Shown in pieces: positions 9,029-17,779 of a stretch of 64,000 nt of DNA. Source of the DNA: JACVRU01 sp040902725 (lineage in GTDB: Bacteria; Actinomycetota; Thermoleophilia; Gaiellales; Gaiellaceae). A program made the position numbers and the translations under genes. The number at the start of each line of letters is the position of its first letter. The first letter of the stretch is position 1. The stretch is from assembly GCA_040902725.1 (NCBI GenBank), contig JBBDWU010000028.1, positions 75,047 to 139,046 of the forward strand, written 5' to 3'. Under the pieces are notes generated by a model. That model was not told the origin of the DNA. It did no database searches and saw only the letters and a program-made list of their open reading frames with translations.

Positions 9029-10128
9029 CGCGCCGCGTTGAAGCGGTAGACGCGCACCTCGTAGGGGCCGAAATGGCCCCGAACGGCCCCGTTCCGGCGG
9101 CCCACATTGCGACTCTCGCCCCACACGGCCCACCGCCCTGCGGTCCGGGGCACGTGGATCGTGGCTGTCCTCGGCTCGTCCGTCGGATTGACGGCGACCA
9201 CCCAGATCGCGTTCCCGAGCCGCCGAGCGCCTGCCCGAACGCCCCCCTGCGCCCGCACGGAGGTCGACGGCGAGAGCAGGACCGGCGCGAGCTCGGTCAG
9301 CTCGCGGTTCGAGCGGGCGACCTCCGCCTGGATGTCGGCGGCGACGTAGAAGTGCGTCCAGATCCCTTCAGGCCAGCCGTGCGTGAAGTAGCCCATTCCG
9401 CGCGCCCCGCCCGCCACGGCGAGCCAGATCTCCGCACGCACCTGCGCCGCCGTGGGGGCGGGGCACCAGTGCTCGAGGTCGTTGAGCTCGATCCACTGGA
9501 ACGTCGGCCTCCCGGCGGCCAGCTGGACCAACTCGAGCTGCTGCGTGAAGACCGAGTCGACGGTGATGCCGTCGTGGCCGGCCTTCTCCGGGCAGTAGTG
9601 GGCCACCGGGTAGAGGTCGAATGAGACCACGTCGGTCTTCGCGACGTACGCGGGATAGGCGGACTTCGGCACCCGATCCGGCGGCGCCGCATCCGAGGCG
9701 AAGTGGGCGGTGAAGTTCTCGAAGACGAGGTGGCCGACGGCATGGGCGGGCTCGACGGGCCGCAGGCTCTCGGGCAGGTATCCCCAGGCCTCGGGCTCGT
9801 CCGGCTGGTGCCAGCCGATCAGACCGGGCAGGTCGTGGCGGATCCGGTCGAAGTGGTTGTAGTCGAGTACGAGGTACGCGCGTCCGGCGACCGCGGCGGC
9901 GAGCGCCTCCGGGTCGTCGCAGCTGTCGCCCATGAAGACGTTGACGCCGAGCGCGAGCGTCTCCTCGACGGTGGCGGCGCACTGCGCCCACGTCACCAGC
10001 GGAAGGAACGGTTTGCCTTCGACGTGGACGGCGCCGCCCACGATCTCGGCGCGCAGCGCCGGCGCGCCGGCGGCCGGGACGGCCAGGACGAGGGCGGCCG
10101 CGCAGGCGGCGGCGAGGCTAGCCCGCAT
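9025..10128 (-). CDS. Secreted glycoside-hydrolase-like protein
   Basis: A 367-residue exported protein. The N-terminus (MRASLAAACAAALVLAVPAAGA) is a clear Sec signal peptide with a likely cleavage after AGA near residue 21. The mature part reads like a TIM-barrel glycosidase: GGAVHVEGKPFLPLVTW at the start, strand-like segments with acidic residues (IGWHQPDEPEAWG, VVSFDLYPVAHY, FQWIELNDLEHW), and a C-terminal beta domain (about 285-367). The acidic residues in DEPE and IELND are candidates for catalysis. I cannot assign a glycosidase family. Its ATG overlaps the histidine kinase stop by 11 bases and its stop overlaps the start of the GT-C-like gene, so it belongs to the same operon. Confidence 0.65.
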   Translation of the reverse strand: MRASLAAACAAALVLAVPAAGAPALRAEIVGGAVHVEGKPFLPLVTWAQCAATVEETLALGVNVFMGDSCDDPEALAAAVAGRAYLVLDYNHFDRIRHDLPGLIGWHQPDEPEAWGYLPESLRPVEPAHAVGHLVFENFTAHFASDAAPPDRVPKSAYPAYVAKTDVVSFDLYPVAHYCPEKAGHDGITVDSVFTQQLELVQLAAGRPTFQWIELNDLEHWCPAPTAAQVRAEIWLAVAGGARGMGYFTHGWPEGIWTHFYVAADIQAEVARSNRELTELAPVLLSPSTSVRAQGGVRAGARRLGNAIWVVAVNPTDEPRTATIHVPRTAGRWAVWGESRNVGRRNGAVRGHFGPYEVRVYRFNAAR

Positions 10129-11521
10129 CTGGCCCCGCGCCGGGCAGCACGAGCTCGAAGCGGCTGCCCTTCCCCGGAGCGCTGCGCACGTCGATCCGGC
10201 CGCCGAGCGCCCCCGCGAGCTCGCGCGCGATCGCGAGCCCGAGTCCCGTCCCGCCGCCGTCGCGCGAGAAGAAGGCGCGGAAGATCCGCTCCTGCTCGGC
10301 CCTGGGGATGCCGGGGCCGGTGTCCTCGACGGCGACGTGCACCGCGCCGTTCGCCGCGGCGAGCTCGAGCGCGACCCGGCCCCCGTCGGGCGTCCACCGG
10401 AACGCGTTCGCCAGCAGGTTCGAGATGATCTGAAGCACGCGGTCGCCGTCGGAGGTGATCACCGGCTCGGCGCGCACGATCTGCTCGTACGAGATCGCGC
10501 GCCGCTTCGCCTCGCTGTCGAAGGTCGCGTAGGCCCGGTCGACGAGCCGCCGCATGTCCACCTCCTCGCGGAGGACGGTGAAGCGGTGAGCGTCGAGCTT
10601 CGCCAGGTCGAGCACGTCGCCGACCAGCCGCTCGAGCCGCGCGGTCTCCGCCGCGAGCACGTCGAGCGAGTCCGCGCGCGCGTCAGGATCCTCGACGAGG
10701 CCCTCGCGGAGCGCCTCGACGTGCCCGCGGATCGCCGTCAGCGGGGTGCGCAGCTCGTGGGAGACGCTCATGAGGAAGTTCCGCTCCAGCTCCTCGGTCT
10801 CGCGCAGCCGGTCCGCCATCTGGTTGAACCGCTCCGAGAGATGCGCGATCTCGTCGCTCCCGCGCACGGGCGGGAGGTCGATCACGTAGCGGCCCTCTGC
10901 GACCTCGTCGGCGGCGCGCGAGAGCGCCAGCACCGGGCGGGTGATGCGGCGGGAGAAGTAGAAGCCGAGCGCGCCCGAGACGAGGATCCCACCGAGGAAC
11001 GCGAGCGCCAGCCGCTCGAAGAGCGGTACCCACCGCGCGCGAATGTCGGTCTTCGGCTTCGCCACGACGAGCGCGCCGAACACTCGACCGGCCACGTCGA
11101 TCGGGTGGGCGACCGCGAGGAAGGTCCGGTCCTCCCCCGGCGGCTGGAACTCGAGCGTGACCAGGCCGCCCTGCTCGAGCGTAGCCTTGTCGATCAGGTC
11201 GGCGCGCAGCTTCGGAAGCTGGCCGATCTGCTCCCCTTGCGCCTCGTCCTCGAAGAAGATCTCCAGGCCCGGCGCGATCGGGGCGAAGTACAGGCGGTCG
11301 CCGGTCGCCAGCTCGATGTCCCGGCGGGAGAGCGGGATCTCCCCAGCCCGCCGCGAGTACAGCTGGGCGAGCCCGGTTGCCTCCTGCTTCAGCTCGTCGA
11401 GGGCCTGGCTCTCGACATGGTCCTGGAACAGCCGGACGGCGATGAGGCTCGCAACGAGACCGGCGACGGCGATTCCCGCCAGGAAGATCGCGGGCAGCCG
11501 GAACCGGAGCGAGCGAAACAT
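10118..11521 (-). CDS. Sensor histidine kinase, HAMP type
   Basis: A membrane sensor kinase of 467 residues. Two membrane helices (about 9-31 and 172-189) flank an extracytoplasmic sensor domain of about 140 residues. Then come HAMP (about 190-243), the dimerisation/phosphoacceptor helix with H255 in SVSHELRTPL, and an HATPase domain with the N box (NLLANAFRWTPDG), G1 (EDTGPGI) and G2 (GGGTGLGLAI). All catalytic boxes look intact. The start is the ATG at 11519-11521, because upstream residues are low-complexity. The gene follows its response regulator by 11 bases and overlaps the secreted glycosidase-like gene, so this pair probably senses an envelope or carbohydrate signal. Confidence 0.93.
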   Translation of the reverse strand: MFRSLRFRLPAIFLAGIAVAGLVASLIAVRLFQDHVESQALDELKQEATGLAQLYSRRAGEIPLSRRDIELATGDRLYFAPIAPGLEIFFEDEAQGEQIGQLPKLRADLIDKATLEQGGLVTLEFQPPGEDRTFLAVAHPIDVAGRVFGALVVAKPKTDIRARWVPLFERLALAFLGGILVSGALGFYFSRRITRPVLALSRAADEVAEGRYVIDLPPVRGSDEIAHLSERFNQMADRLRETEELERNFLMSVSHELRTPLTAIRGHVEALREGLVEDPDARADSLDVLAAETARLERLVGDVLDLAKLDAHRFTVLREEVDMRRLVDRAYATFDSEAKRRAISYEQIVRAEPVITSDGDRVLQIISNLLANAFRWTPDGGRVALELAAANGAVHVAVEDTGPGIPRAEQERIFRAFFSRDGGGTGLGLAIARELAGALGGRIDVRSAPGKGSRFELVLPGAGPDAG

Positions 11522-11532
11522 TAGTGGCGCGC

Positions 11533-12246
11533 CTAGGCGCCCACCGACTCCTTGGCCGGCGCCGGCGCGACCTTGTAGCCGACGCCCCACACCGTCACGA
11601 TCGGCGACGCCTCGCCGAGCTTCCGGCGCAACTGGCGCACGTGGACGTCCACCGTCCTCGTGTCACCCGCGAACGTGTAGCCCCAGACCCGCTCGAGCAG
11701 CTGGTCGCGCGTGAGCACGAGCCCCTTGTGGTCGAGCAGCTCCCAGAGCAGGTCGAACTCCTTCGGCGCGAGCTGCACCTCGGTCTCGCCGACGCGCACC
11801 TCCCGGCGCCCGGCGTCGATCATCAGCTCGCCGTGGCTCATCACCTTCTCCTCCCGCTCGCGCCGCTCCGGGGCGGCGCGGCGCAGGATCGCCTTCACCC
11901 GCGCCACGAGCTCGCGCGGGTTGAACGGCTTCGTCATGTAGTCGTCCGCGCCGACCTCGAGCCCGATGATCTTGTCGACGTCCTCGTCGCGGGCGGTGAG
12001 CATGAGGATCGGAACGTCCCAGCGCTGCCGCAGCCGGCGGGCGAGCTCGATCCCGTCGATGTCGGGGAGCATCAGGTCGAGCAGGATCAGCGAAAAGGTT
12101 CCCGCCTGCAGGTGCTGGAGCGCCTCGGCGCCGTTGGCGGCCGTCCGCACGTCGTAGCCGGCGTTCTTCAGGTAGAGAGAAACGAACGAGGCGATCGAGG
12201 CCTCGTCCTCCACGACCAGGATCGTCTGCGAGCCGCCGGCTGCCAT
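11533..12246 (-). CDS. OmpR-family response regulator
   Basis: A DNA-binding response regulator of 237 residues. Receiver domain with acidic pair E13/D14, phosphoacceptor D57 (ILLDLMLPDIDG), T84 and K107 (MTKPFNPRELV). The C-terminal winged helix includes EFDLLWELLDH, RDQLLERVWGY and the recognition-helix region RTVDVHVRQLRRKLG, typical of OmpR/PhoB proteins. The chosen ATG (12244-12246) gives the normal short lead to the first strand. It is four bases after the upstream secreted-protein gene and 11 bases before its kinase, so all are probably cotranscribed. Confidence 0.94.
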   Translation of the reverse strand: MAAGGSQTILVVEDEASIASFVSLYLKNAGYDVRTAANGAEALQHLQAGTFSLILLDLMLPDIDGIELARRLRQRWDVPILMLTARDEDVDKIIGLEVGADDYMTKPFNPRELVARVKAILRRAAPERREREEKVMSHGELMIDAGRREVRVGETEVQLAPKEFDLLWELLDHKGLVLTRDQLLERVWGYTFAGDTRTVDVHVRQLRRKLGEASPIVTVWGVGYKVAPAPAKESVGA

Positions 12247-12250
12247 GCGC

Positions 12251-12766
12251 TCAGCGCAGGTTAGCTGCCAGGCTGAACGCAAGGCCTTCGTCGGGCAGCG
12301 ATGCGAACCTCTCCCCGTTCAGGGAGTAGAACCCGTCGGCGCCGCCCGCGCCTCGAATCAGCCCGCGACCCTCACCCACCGCCGAGAGCCCGAACCCCTC
12401 GCCGCTCCGGATGGAGAGCGCGTCGTCCGCGCGCAAGATCAGGCGAAAGCGGATCGGCTGCGGCGAGCCGCCAAAGGGGCGCTCGGTGAAAGTGCAGCTC
12501 GTCACGCCCTCCTCGTTGGTGCGCAGGAACGGCCGCCGGTCGGCGCCCCAGACCTGAAGCTCGCGACAGTCCTCGAGGCCCGGTGACCTGACCTCGAGCC
12601 GGCCGCCTTCGATCCGGCCGATGACCGCGCCCGGCCCCTCGAGCCGAAGCACGCCGATGCCGTTGCGGACGACGAGCGTTCCGTCGCCCTCCGCATGCCG
12701 CAGCGCCAGCGCCGCTGAAGGAGCGGCGAGGAGGAGGAGCAAACAGAGGAGGATCAGCCGCCGCAT
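12251..12766 (-). CDS. Secreted protein of unknown function
   Basis: A 171-residue protein with a strong signal peptide (MRRLILLCLLLLLAAPSAALA, cleavage near residue 21). The mature part is rich in short beta strands with Gly-rich turns (LVVRNGIGVLRLEGPGAVIG, GRLEVRSPG), suggesting a small beta-helix or beta-sandwich; two Cys residues (in LEDCREL and VTSCTF) could form a disulfide. No named family recognised. It sits four bases before the two-component regulator, so it may be an accessory or signal-binding partner of that system. A TACTGT hexamer lies 6 bases before the ATG and could be a leaderless promoter element, but no good -35 is seen. Confidence 0.7.
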   Translation of the reverse strand: MRRLILLCLLLLLAAPSAALALRHAEGDGTLVVRNGIGVLRLEGPGAVIGRIEGGRLEVRSPGLEDCRELQVWGADRRPFLRTNEEGVTSCTFTERPFGGSPQPIRFRLILRADDALSIRSGEGFGLSAVGEGRGLIRGAGGADGFYSLNGERFASLPDEGLAFSLAANLR

Positions 12767-12801
12767 TGCAAACAGTATTCCCCGGCTCGGTGTGCCCACG
12801 T

Positions 12802-13734
12802 TCAGCGGGATGTAAGGGAAGTGTAAGCGTGGCGGCGCCACCGGAGCGTTCGCAGCATCAGCAGGAGAGCGGTGGAGCCCGCGGCCACGTTGACGGTGAT
12901 GATCGTCAGCTTCATGCCGACGCTGAAGCCGAGCACGAGCAGGGCCGGGGCGATCCCCGCGAAGACGTAGGCGAGCAGCGCCTGCTCGGTGCCGATACCC
13001 GCCGGCGTGAGCGGGAGGATCGTCGCGAGGCTCTGCGCGACCTGGACGAGGAGCGCGTTGTGCAGGGTCGCAGGCATGCCGAACGCGACCAGCAGCAGGT
13101 AGATCGTCGTCAGCCGCAGGACCCAGTCGAGCGCCTGGAAGGGGACGACCAGGCGGAGATAGCGGCCCGGCGAGCGCAGGATCGCGAAGCCCTGCCCGAC
13201 GCGCAGCCAGAACTCGGCGATCCGGCGTGAGGCCCAGAGGCCGAGGGCGACGCCGCCGGCGAGGGCCACGGCCCCGACGGCGACTGCCGCGCGGGGGTAC
13301 TCGAAGAGCCAGAGCCAGTCCACGTCGGGCAACAGCGGGATCACGTCGACTCCGGGCAAGACTCCGAGCGACAGCGCCCAGATGAGCAGCGCGGAGGCGA
13401 CGACGATGTCGAAGAGCGTCTCGGCGACGAGCGTCGCGGCCAGCGTCGGGTAGCTCGAGCCGGGCACGCCGCGCTTGACGAGGTAGAGCTTGAGCACGTC
13501 GCCGCCGCGCGCCGGCACGATCGCGTTCACCCCGACGCCCGCCACGTAGGCGCCGAAGACGGTCCGCCAGCGGACGTCGAGCTCCGGGCTCGCGGCGGCG
13601 AGGATGTTCCGCCACGCGCGCGTCCGCACGACCATCTTCGCGAGGTGAGCGAGAGCCGCGAGCGCGACGAACTGCCACTCGATTCCCGCCAGGTGGTCGA
13701 AGAGGGCCTCCGCGGCGCGGACAACAGCATCCAT
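12802..13734 (-). CDS. Flippase-like integral membrane protein (UPF0104/LPG synthase TM type)
   Basis: A 310-residue polytopic protein with about 7-8 hydrophobic helices. It carries the landmarks of the lysylphosphatidylglycerol synthase transmembrane/UPF0104 family: an N-terminal RTRAWRNIL segment, VNAIVPARGGDVLKLYL (the conserved R-x-G-[DE] motif of the family) and the C-terminal LPLTPAGIGTEQALLAYV. Such proteins move or modify lipid-linked substrates. The start could be ATG 13734 or ATG 13743 (MRPM); 13734 is chosen because GAGG precedes it. It is divergent from the next gene by only 18 bases, and it heads the minus-strand run containing the two-component system and the GT-C-like protein. 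Confidence 0.8.
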   Translation of the reverse strand: MDAVVRAAEALFDHLAGIEWQFVALAALAHLAKMVVRTRAWRNILAAASPELDVRWRTVFGAYVAGVGVNAIVPARGGDVLKLYLVKRGVPGSSYPTLAATLVAETLFDIVVASALLIWALSLGVLPGVDVIPLLPDVDWLWLFEYPRAAVAVGAVALAGGVALGLWASRRIAEFWLRVGQGFAILRSPGRYLRLVVPFQALDWVLRLTTIYLLLVAFGMPATLHNALLVQVAQSLATILPLTPAGIGTEQALLAYVFAGIAPALLVLGFSVGMKLTIITVNVAAGSTALLLMLRTLRWRRHAYTSLTSR

Positions 13735-13752
13735 CGGCCTCATAATCGTGGC

Positions 13753-15369
13753 ATGGGGTTGCGCCGGCGCGATTTCCTCGGCGCCGCGCTCGCGGCGCTC
13801 GCCGCTCCAGGGGCCGCCGGCGCGCGGTCGCAAGCGCCTGCGGCGTCGGATCTTCACGTGTCGAACGGCTCGCGGCGCTACGCGGGAGACGGGCCGCTCT
13901 TCGCCACGCTGACGCCGCGGCGCGGCGGGAGAGCCGTCGTCTCGTTCCGGCTCGACCGCCCTGCCCGGGTCGTCCTCGAGGCGGTGCGCACGGACACCAT
14001 CCGGGTCGGGCGGCCGAGCGGGGCGACGATCTGGCAGACGGTGAAGCGGCTCGGGGCCGGGCGGCACGAGCTGGCCTGGCGCCCCGCGGCGGACATCCAG
14101 CCGCGCACCTACGTCCTCCGGCTGACGGTGATCGACCCGCGAACCGGCCGGAGACGCGTCTACGGCGACCACGGTCCCCGCGACCGGGTCAGCGGCCCCG
14201 TGGTCCGCGTCCAGGGAGTCGGCCTCGCGCTCACGAAGCCGAGCTACGCCCCCGGGCAGCCGGCCGACCTGCTGATCGCCTGCGACGCGCGCAAGCTGCG
14301 GGCGCAGGTCTTCCACTACGGCGGGACCGCGGAGCCGCAGGAGCGCGACCTGGCGACGAACGGCGTCGCTGTCACCCCCGCCGTCGAGGTCGACTGGCGC
14401 GGCCACGCGGAGCGCCCGGCGAGGCTGCGCCTCTTCCGGGCCGGGGCGTGGGCAAGCGGCCTCTACTTCGTCCGCATCGGCACCGACGACGGCCGCGCCG
14501 GGTACGCGCCGTTCATCGTCCGCCCCAGCCGCCTCGGGACGCAGCGCGTGGCCGTCGTCCTCGCGACCAACACCTGGCAGGCGTACAACTTCCACGACGC
14601 CGACGGCGACGGCTGGGGCGACAGCTGGTACGTCAGTGAGGCCCACCGCAGCGTCGACGTCAGGCGGCCGTTCCTCGACTTCGGCGTCCCCTTCCGCTTT
14701 CGCGACTGGGACCTCGCCTTCGTGGCCTGGCTCAACCGGACGGGGAAGCCGGCGGACTTCCTCTCCGACGAGGACCTGGCGGCCGCGGGCAGCGGCGCCG
14801 CCCTGCGGCGCGCGTACGACCTGATCGTCTTCCCCGGTCACGAGGAGTACGTGACGACCCACGCCTATGACCTGGTCGAGCGCTACCGCGACCTCGGCGG
14901 GAACCTCGCCTTCCTCGCCGCGAACAACTTCTTCTGGCGCGTGCGCCGTACAGGTCCGCGGATCGTCAAGGACGACCTGTGGCGACGGCTGGGGCGAGCC
15001 GAGTCAGGCCTCGTCGGCGCCCAGTACCTCGGCTCCGACCAGGGGCAGCGGCAGGGGCCGTACGTCGTCACCGACGCGGCCGCGGCGCCGTGGCTCTTCG
15101 AGGGGACGGGGCTCGCCGACGGGTCGGAGTTCGGCCGCTACGGCATCGAGATCGACGCCCGCGGGCCGGCATCGCCGCCGCAGACGCGGGTGCTGGCGCG
15201 GATCCCCGACCTAATGGGGCCCGGCCGCTCGGCGGAGATGACCTACTACGAAACCGAGGCCGGCGCGAAAGTCTTCGCCGCCGGCGCGATCAACTTCGTC
15301 GCCTCGATGACCGATCCGCGCGTCGAGCGCCTCGTCGACAATCTCTGGACGCATCTCTCCAGCGCCTAA
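13753..15369 (+). CDS. Tat-exported N,N-dimethylformamidase beta-subunit-like protein
   Basis: A 538-residue protein with a twin-arginine signal (RRRDFLGAALAALAAPGAAGA, residues 4-24). The middle and C-terminal parts have features of the N,N-dimethylformamidase large-subunit-like domain found widely in actinobacteria: VLATNTWQAYNFHDADGDG near 276-294, the DWDLAFVAWLNR segment, and FPGHEEYVTTHAYDLVERY, which resembles the ThuA-like/glutamine-amidotransferase-like core. An N-terminal beta domain (about 30-200) resembles a carbohydrate-binding or Ig-like module. True formamide hydrolysis is not established for this subgroup. The gene is followed at once by a GC-rich hairpin. It is divergent from the flippase-like gene. 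Confidence 0.75.
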   Translation: MGLRRRDFLGAALAALAAPGAAGARSQAPAASDLHVSNGSRRYAGDGPLFATLTPRRGGRAVVSFRLDRPARVVLEAVRTDTIRVGRPSGATIWQTVKRLGAGRHELAWRPAADIQPRTYVLRLTVIDPRTGRRRVYGDHGPRDRVSGPVVRVQGVGLALTKPSYAPGQPADLLIACDARKLRAQVFHYGGTAEPQERDLATNGVAVTPAVEVDWRGHAERPARLRLFRAGAWASGLYFVRIGTDDGRAGYAPFIVRPSRLGTQRVAVVLATNTWQAYNFHDADGDGWGDSWYVSEAHRSVDVRRPFLDFGVPFRFRDWDLAFVAWLNRTGKPADFLSDEDLAAAGSGAALRRAYDLIVFPGHEEYVTTHAYDLVERYRDLGGNLAFLAANNFFWRVRRTGPRIVKDDLWRRLGRAESGLVGAQYLGSDQGQRQGPYVVTDAAAAPWLFEGTGLADGSEFGRYGIEIDARGPASPPQTRVLARIPDLMGPGRSAEMTYYETEAGAKVFAAGAINFVASMTDPRVERLVDNLWTHLSSA

Positions 15370-15387
15370 GGCGCCGCTTGCGGCGCC
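15370..15387 (+). terminator. Possible weak terminator hairpin
   Basis: A perfect 7-bp stem (GGCGCCG/CGGCGCC) with a CTTG loop begins directly after the stop codon of the dimethylformamidase-like gene. There is no T tract after it, so it is a weak candidate. The rest of the gap to 15501 shows no other clear signal. Confidence 0.35.
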
Positions 15388-15501
15388 GACTTCAGGATGC
15401 AGGGCTCCGCCCGGCATCCGTCTGAAACGACCGGTCGACCCGCTCGAAGCTGACACAAGAACGCAGTAGGAAGCGTCCGGCCCGCTCCGAATACTTCGCC
15501 T

Positions 15502-15741
15502 ATGCCCGCCGAGACGAGCAGCGAGCGGATCGAGCGGCTGCTGACGCAGCGGCTCGACGAGCTGGCCCAGGCGCTCGAGCGCTCCGGCGCCCCCGCCGAC
15601 TCGGTCGGACGCCTCCTGGAGCTCGCCGCGACCGGCACCCTGACCGCCGTCGCGCTCGAGCTGCTGCACGAGCAGCCGGCCGAGCAGCCGGTGGTGGTCA
15701 AGGAGGCGCAGGAAGCGCTGCCCGAGCGGCGCGCGGCCTAA
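15502..15741 (+). CDS. Small helical protein
   Basis: A 79-residue protein with no recognised family. The first 40 residues are amphipathic and charged (SERIERLLTQRLDELAQALE), then a Leu/Ala-rich stretch (GRLLELAATGTLTAVALELL, about 46-65) that is only moderately hydrophobic, and a polar Pro/Glu tail. It has no signal peptide. The last bases overlap the stop of the convergent hydroxyacyl-CoA dehydrogenase gene by 4 bases. Coding status rests on codon usage, a standard ATG and the lack of any better frame. Confidence 0.5.
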   Translation: MPAETSSERIERLLTQRLDELAQALERSGAPADSVGRLLELAATGTLTAVALELLHEQPAEQPVVVKEAQEALPERRAA

Positions 15742-16598
15742 GACTCGTACTTGTAGAAGCCCTCGCCGCTCTTGCGGCCGAGCTTACCCTCCTCGACCAT
15801 GCGAACGAGGCGCTCTGGCGGCGCCATCCGCGGCTCGCCCAGCTTCCCGTGGAGCGCTTCCGAGGCGTGCACGTGGATGTCGATCCCGACGACGTCCACG
15901 AGCGTCGCCGGCCCCATCGGCCAGCCGGCGCCGTGGCGCATCGCCTTGTCGAGGTCCTCGACGGTGACGCCCGCCTCGTCGAGCACGCGGATGCAGTCGT
16001 TGAGAAGGGGGATCAGGATCCGGTTGACGATGAAGCCGGGGGTGTCGTTGCAGCGCACCGGCTCCTTGCCGAGCCGCTCCGCGAAGGCGAAGGCCGTCTC
16101 GAACACGTCCTCGTCCGTGCGCTCGGTGCGCACGATCTCCACCAGCTTCATCAGCGGCGCCGGGTTGAAGAAGTGCATGCCGACGACGCGCTGCGGCCGC
16201 TCGGTGACCGACGCTATGTCGGTGACCGAGAGCGCGGACGTGTTCGTGGCGAGGATTGCGTCGGCGCCGACGACCGACTCGAGCGCGCGGAAGAGCTCGT
16301 GCTTGACCGCGAGCTCCTCGAACGCCGCCTCGATCACGAGGTCGCACTCCGCTAGCGCGTCCAGCTCCGTGGTCAGCGCCAGCCTCCCGACGGCCTCGTC
16401 CTTGGCCTCCTGCCCGAGCTGGCCCTTCTCGACCTTGCGGGTCAGGAAATGGTCGATGCGGCCGCGCGCGGTCTCGCCGAGCTCGGCGCTCACCTCGCGC
16501 CCGACTGTCTCGTAGCCCGCCTCGACGCACACCTGCGCGATGCCGGCGCCCATCGTCCCCAGCCCGACGACGCCCACCTTCCGGATCTCGCGCGCCAC
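15738..16598 (-). CDS. 3-hydroxybutyryl-CoA dehydrogenase
   Basis: NAD(P)-dependent oxidation of 3-hydroxyacyl-CoA to the 3-keto form. At 286 residues it has the single-function length. The Rossmann fingerprint is GLGTMGAGIAQ (12-22); the catalytic pair is H142 (GMHFFNPAP) with E154 (KLVEIV), and S121/N145 contact the substrate. The C-terminal dimerisation domain contains CNDTPGFIVNRILIPLLND. It starts with GTG at 16596-16598, four bases after the thiolase stop, so the two genes form a thiolase/dehydrogenase unit for short-chain acyl-CoA beta-oxidation, or acetoacetyl-CoA/polyhydroxybutyrate metabolism. Confidence 0.94.
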   Translation of the reverse strand: MAREIRKVGVVGLGTMGAGIAQVCVEAGYETVGREVSAELGETARGRIDHFLTRKVEKGQLGQEAKDEAVGRLALTTELDALAECDLVIEAAFEELAVKHELFRALESVVGADAILATNTSALSVTDIASVTERPQRVVGMHFFNPAPLMKLVEIVRTERTDEDVFETAFAFAERLGKEPVRCNDTPGFIVNRILIPLLNDCIRVLDEAGVTVEDLDKAMRHGAGWPMGPATLVDVVGIDIHVHASEALHGKLGEPRMAPPERLVRMVEEGKLGRKSGEGFYKYES

Positions 16599-16602
16599 GG
16601 AC

Positions 16603-17754
16603 CTAGAGGCGCTCGACGACGCCGGCGATCGCCTGGCCGAAGCCGATGCACATGCACGCGATCCCGTAGCGCGCGTCGCGGCGCTCGAGCTCCGAGAGCA
16701 GCGTGGCGGTCAGCCGCGCGCCGGTTGCGCCCAGCGGGTGACCGAGCGAGATGCCGCCGCCGCTCGGGTTCACGTCGCCGGCCTCCCAGCGCTCGTGCAG
16801 CCCCGTGTCGGCGAGGAACTGGAGCACGACGGACGCGAAGGCCTCGTTCACCTCGACCACGGCGATGTCGTCCCAGCCGAGGCCCGCCTTGGCGAGCGCC
16901 TTGGCGCAGGCATCCGGGTTCCCGTGCAGCATGAGCGTCGGGTCGACGCCGGCCAGCCCGAAGGAGATGAAGCGGCCGCGCGGCGTCAGCTCGAGGCGCG
17001 ACGCGGACGACTCGGACGCGATCAGCACGGCCGCCGAGCCGTCGACGATCTGGCTCGAGCTGCCGGCGGTGATCTTGCCGCCCGGGACGAATGCCGGCTG
17101 GAGCTCCGCCAGCTTCTCCAGGGTGGTCTCGCGGCGGACGGCCTCGTCGGTGTCGAAGACGACGCCCACGTGCGGGTTGGTGAGCTCGATCGGGACGATC
17201 TCGCGCTCGAAGCGGCCCTCGTCGATCGCTCGTGCCGCGCGCATGTGGGACTCGTACGAGTACGCGTCCAGCTCCTCGCGCGAGAGGTTCCAGCGCTCGG
17301 CGATGTGCTCGGCGGAGATGCCCTGCGGCACGATGTCGAAGCGCTCGAACACCTCCGGCGCCATCGACCCGTTGTTCGAGCCCATCGGGACGCGGGACAT
17401 CATCTCGACCCCACCCGAGATCACCAGGTCGAGCTGGCCCGACCAGACTGCGGCCGCCGCGTTGAAGTTCGTCTGCATCGAGGAGCCGCACTGGCGATCC
17501 ACGGTCGTCCCGCACACGCTCGCCGGCCACCCGGCCGTGAGCGCGACGTTGCGCCCGATGTTCCAGGCCTGCTCGTCGATCTGCGTCACGCAGCCCCACT
17601 GGAGGTCCTCGACCTCCGCCGGGTCGACGTCGTTGCGCTGGACCAGCGCGTTCAGGACCTGCGCCGAGAGCTGGTCGCCGCGGATCGAGGCGAGCGTCCC
17701 GTTCCGCTTCCCGATCGGGCTGCGGACGGCGTCGATGATCAGCGCGTCGGCCAT
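16603..17754 (-). CDS. Acetyl-CoA C-acyltransferase (thiolase)
   Basis: Condenses or cleaves acetyl-CoA/3-ketoacyl-CoA. The 383-residue protein has the N-terminal nucleophile C89 (TVDRQCGSSMQ), the His motif GHPLGATGAR with H339, and the second catalytic cysteine in CMCIGFGQ (C369). The start is the ATG at 17752-17754, giving the usual N-terminus (ADALIIDAVRSPIGK). It is translated first in an operon with the 3-hydroxybutyryl-CoA dehydrogenase and is divergent from the aldehyde dehydrogenase gene, with only 25 bases between starts. Confidence 0.94.
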   Translation of the reverse strand: MADALIIDAVRSPIGKRNGTLASIRGDQLSAQVLNALVQRNDVDPAEVEDLQWGCVTQIDEQAWNIGRNVALTAGWPASVCGTTVDRQCGSSMQTNFNAAAAVWSGQLDLVISGGVEMMSRVPMGSNNGSMAPEVFERFDIVPQGISAEHIAERWNLSREELDAYSYESHMRAARAIDEGRFEREIVPIELTNPHVGVVFDTDEAVRRETTLEKLAELQPAFVPGGKITAGSSSQIVDGSAAVLIASESSASRLELTPRGRFISFGLAGVDPTLMLHGNPDACAKALAKAGLGWDDIAVVEVNEAFASVVLQFLADTGLHERWEAGDVNPSGGGISLGHPLGATGARLTATLLSELERRDARYGIACMCIGFGQAIAGVVERL

Positions 17755-17779
17755 CTGCGGCGATTGTACGCTTCGGCCC

